From Pseudomonas sp. SL4(2022) (GTDB taxonomy: Bacteria; Pseudomonadota; Gammaproteobacteria; Pseudomonadales; Pseudomonadaceae), in the NCBI RefSeq assembly GCF_026625725.1, contig NZ_CP113060.1:3726001-3790000 (forward strand): DNA of 64,000 nt, read 5' to 3'. The translations under genes and the position numbers were made by a program. The notes under the pieces are model-generated. The model searched no databases. It worked only from the letters and a program-made list of their open reading frames with translations, and had not been told where the DNA came from. This document shows positions 62,762 through 64,000 of this stretch, piece by piece (position 1 is the first letter of the stretch; every line of letters starts with the position of its first letter).

Positions 62762-63829
62762 TTACAACTGCGACTTATTGATGACCTGCAGGCTCATCTG
62801 TTCCAGTAGCTTGTTCATATGAATGAACTGTGCGAAGCGCTTGTCCTGGGTCTGGCCATGGAAATAGCGGTAGTAGATCTGCTGCACGATACCGGCCAGG
62901 CGGAATAGGCCGTAGGTGTAATAGAAGTCGATGCTCTTGATTTCGATGCCGGCGCGCTCAGCGTAATAATCGGCAAACTGCTGGCGCGTGAGCATGCCGG
63001 GTGCGTTGCTTGGCTGACGGCGCATCATTTGTACGGGGGCAGGGTCGGCGGCCTCGATCCAGTAGGCGAGGGTGTTGCCCAGGTCCATCAGTGGATCGCC
63101 GATAGTGGTCAGTTCCCAGTCCAGCACACCGATGATCTGACTTGGGTTCTGTGGACTGAGAATCACGTTATCGAAGCGGTAGTCGTTATGCACGATGCCT
63201 GGCTTGTGGTGGTCGGTCGGCATCTTGTCGCGCAACCACGCTTTGACTGGCTCCCACAGGGGCGCATCGGGGGTTAGCGCTTTTTCGTAACGATCACTCC
63301 AGCCGCTGATCTGGCGCTGCACATAGCCTTCAGGCTTACCCAGGTCACCCAGGCCGCAGGCTTGGTAATCAACATTGTGCAGCTCGACCATCTTGTCGAT
63401 AAAGCTCTTGCACAGCGTGCGGGTTTGCTCGGCGCTGAAGTTCAGCTCAGCCGGCATATCGGACCGCAGGATAATGCCGTTAACCCGCTCCATCACATAG
63501 AACTCAGCACCAATCACCGATTCATCGGTGCAATGCACATAAGCTTTGGGGCAATAAGGGAAACCGGCATTGAGTTGGTTGAGGATGCGGTATTCGCGGC
63601 CCATGTCGTGGGCCGATTTGGCTTTGTGACCAAACGGGGGGCGGCGCAGCACAAACTCTTTGCCGGGGTATTCAAGCAGGTAGGTGAGGTTGGATGCGCC
63701 GCCGGGGAACTGGCTGATGCGCGGCTCACCTGTCAGGCCAGGGATATGCGCCTTGAGGTACTGGTCGATGACCGTGGCGTCGAGTTCCTCGCCTTCACGG
63801 ATGCGGGTTGACTGGTCAGTAAGCGCCAT
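62762..63829 (-). CDS. APH-like phosphotransferase of acyl-CoA catabolism type
   Basis: 355 residues, aminoglycoside-phosphotransferase/choline-kinase fold. The glycine-rich start is QFPGGASNLTYLLE, the lysine region EFVLRRPP, the catalytic loop VHNDYRFDN, and the DFG-like VLDWELTTIGDP. Members of this group are encoded with acyl-CoA dehydrogenases and the human ACAD10/11 fusion, where they phosphorylate 4-hydroxyacyl-CoAs. It is 37 bases upstream of the SDR gene in the same direction, probably one operon. Confidence 0.85.
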   Translation of the reverse strand: MALTDQSTRIREGEELDATVIDQYLKAHIPGLTGEPRISQFPGGASNLTYLLEYPGKEFVLRRPPFGHKAKSAHDMGREYRILNQLNAGFPYCPKAYVHCTDESVIGAEFYVMERVNGIILRSDMPAELNFSAEQTRTLCKSFIDKMVELHNVDYQACGLGDLGKPEGYVQRQISGWSDRYEKALTPDAPLWEPVKAWLRDKMPTDHHKPGIVHNDYRFDNVILSPQNPSQIIGVLDWELTTIGDPLMDLGNTLAYWIEAADPAPVQMMRRQPSNAPGMLTRQQFADYYAERAGIEIKSIDFYYTYGLFRLAGIVQQIYYRYFHGQTQDKRFAQFIHMNKLLEQMSLQVINKSQL

Positions 63830-64000
63830 GTTTATCCCTTCTGCTTATGATAGGTGCCTGAGACTATTGGTTAATCTAATGCTGCTGCAGGTTGTGAACA
63901 AGCATTGCCCGCCTTAATAGGCCAGCGTGTTGCCGCTCAATCAAGCGGCCTGATTGACCTGTTTATAAAGGCCGCAGGCATAAAAAAACCGAAGTCAGGG
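63830..64000. other. Right end of the window, intergenic
   Basis: No gene is visible in the last 170 bases. They presumably hold the promoter of the minus-strand phosphotransferase/SDR operon. A run of A followed by CCGAAGTCAGGG at the very end looks like the left half of a terminator for a neighbouring minus-strand gene beyond the window. Confidence 0.3.

Noticed and set aside
1..64000. CRISPR array, tRNA or rRNA genes, prophage or transposase
   Set aside because: No regularly spaced direct repeats, cloverleaf sequences, integrase or transposase motifs were seen; this was by eye, so very diverged tRNA-like sequences could be missed.

Overview
The window is a stretch of a Pseudomonas chromosome (Pseudomonas in the broad sense). 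Evidence is the set of genus-typical genes and their order: oprI, thrH, the cmaX-crfX-cmpX-sigX-oprF block, ppsR/ppsA, a braB-type carrier and htpG. Coding density is high, base composition is moderately GC-rich, and most operons end in strong intrinsic hairpins. I see no tRNA or rRNA gene, CRISPR array, prophage or intact insertion sequence.

Layout. 1-10 kb: 3' end of rlmL, mnmC and greB, an ABC transporter pair of the YbbA/YbbP type, tesA, a small CxxC protein, a YkuD L,D-transpeptidase, the Lpp-like lipoprotein oprI, and a small GNAT protein. 10-16.5 kb: cysH, thrH, then an apparently inserted hydroxylase locus (AraC regulator, [2Fe-2S]/FAD reductase, AlkB/XylM-type membrane diiron hydroxylase), then pabB. 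16.6-27.5 kb: two tandem MalT-like LuxR regulators followed by a five-gene envelope cluster: small secreted DUF6160-like protein, C39 peptidase, FapF-like beta-barrel, FadL/OmpP1 protein, and a protein with TWxDxxG repeats and a MalM-like tail. This matches the poorly understood 'fil' putative pilus cluster named in Acinetobacter and shares parts with the Fap amyloid system. It is the best candidate here for an under-described system. 27.5-30.6 kb: a second little-described module made of a RimK-like ATP-grasp ligase, a 7TM protein with an inactive transglutaminase domain, and a periplasmic retropepsin-like protease.

30.8-37.6 kb: complete methylcitrate pathway for propionyl-CoA (GntR regulator, prpB, prpC, acnD, prpF), with TGTCGACA operator candidates and a palindromic repeat between acnD and prpF. 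37.6-41 kb: divergent ppsR and ppsA. 41-46.7 kb: hydrolase, rraA, cmaX, crfX, cmpX, sigX and oprF, an envelope-stress and membrane-homeostasis block. 46.8-56.3 kb: chemoreceptor, braB-type carrier, DUF599 protein, MAPEG protein, small lipoprotein, two hotdog thioesterases, a membrane-anchored hypothetical protein and htpG. 56.4-64 kb: a decayed ECF sigma gene, pirin, OsmC, a soluble chemoreceptor with a C-terminal sensor, a DUF3859 protein behind a Pho-box-like triple repeat, a membrane chemoreceptor, and an SDR dehydrogenase plus an APH-like phosphotransferase whose families often accompany acyl-CoA catabolism.

Gene order from cysH to oprF resembles the equivalent P. aeruginosa block as I remember it, except that the hydroxylase locus and the prp operon look like additions. 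All family assignments come from reading motifs; no database search was run.
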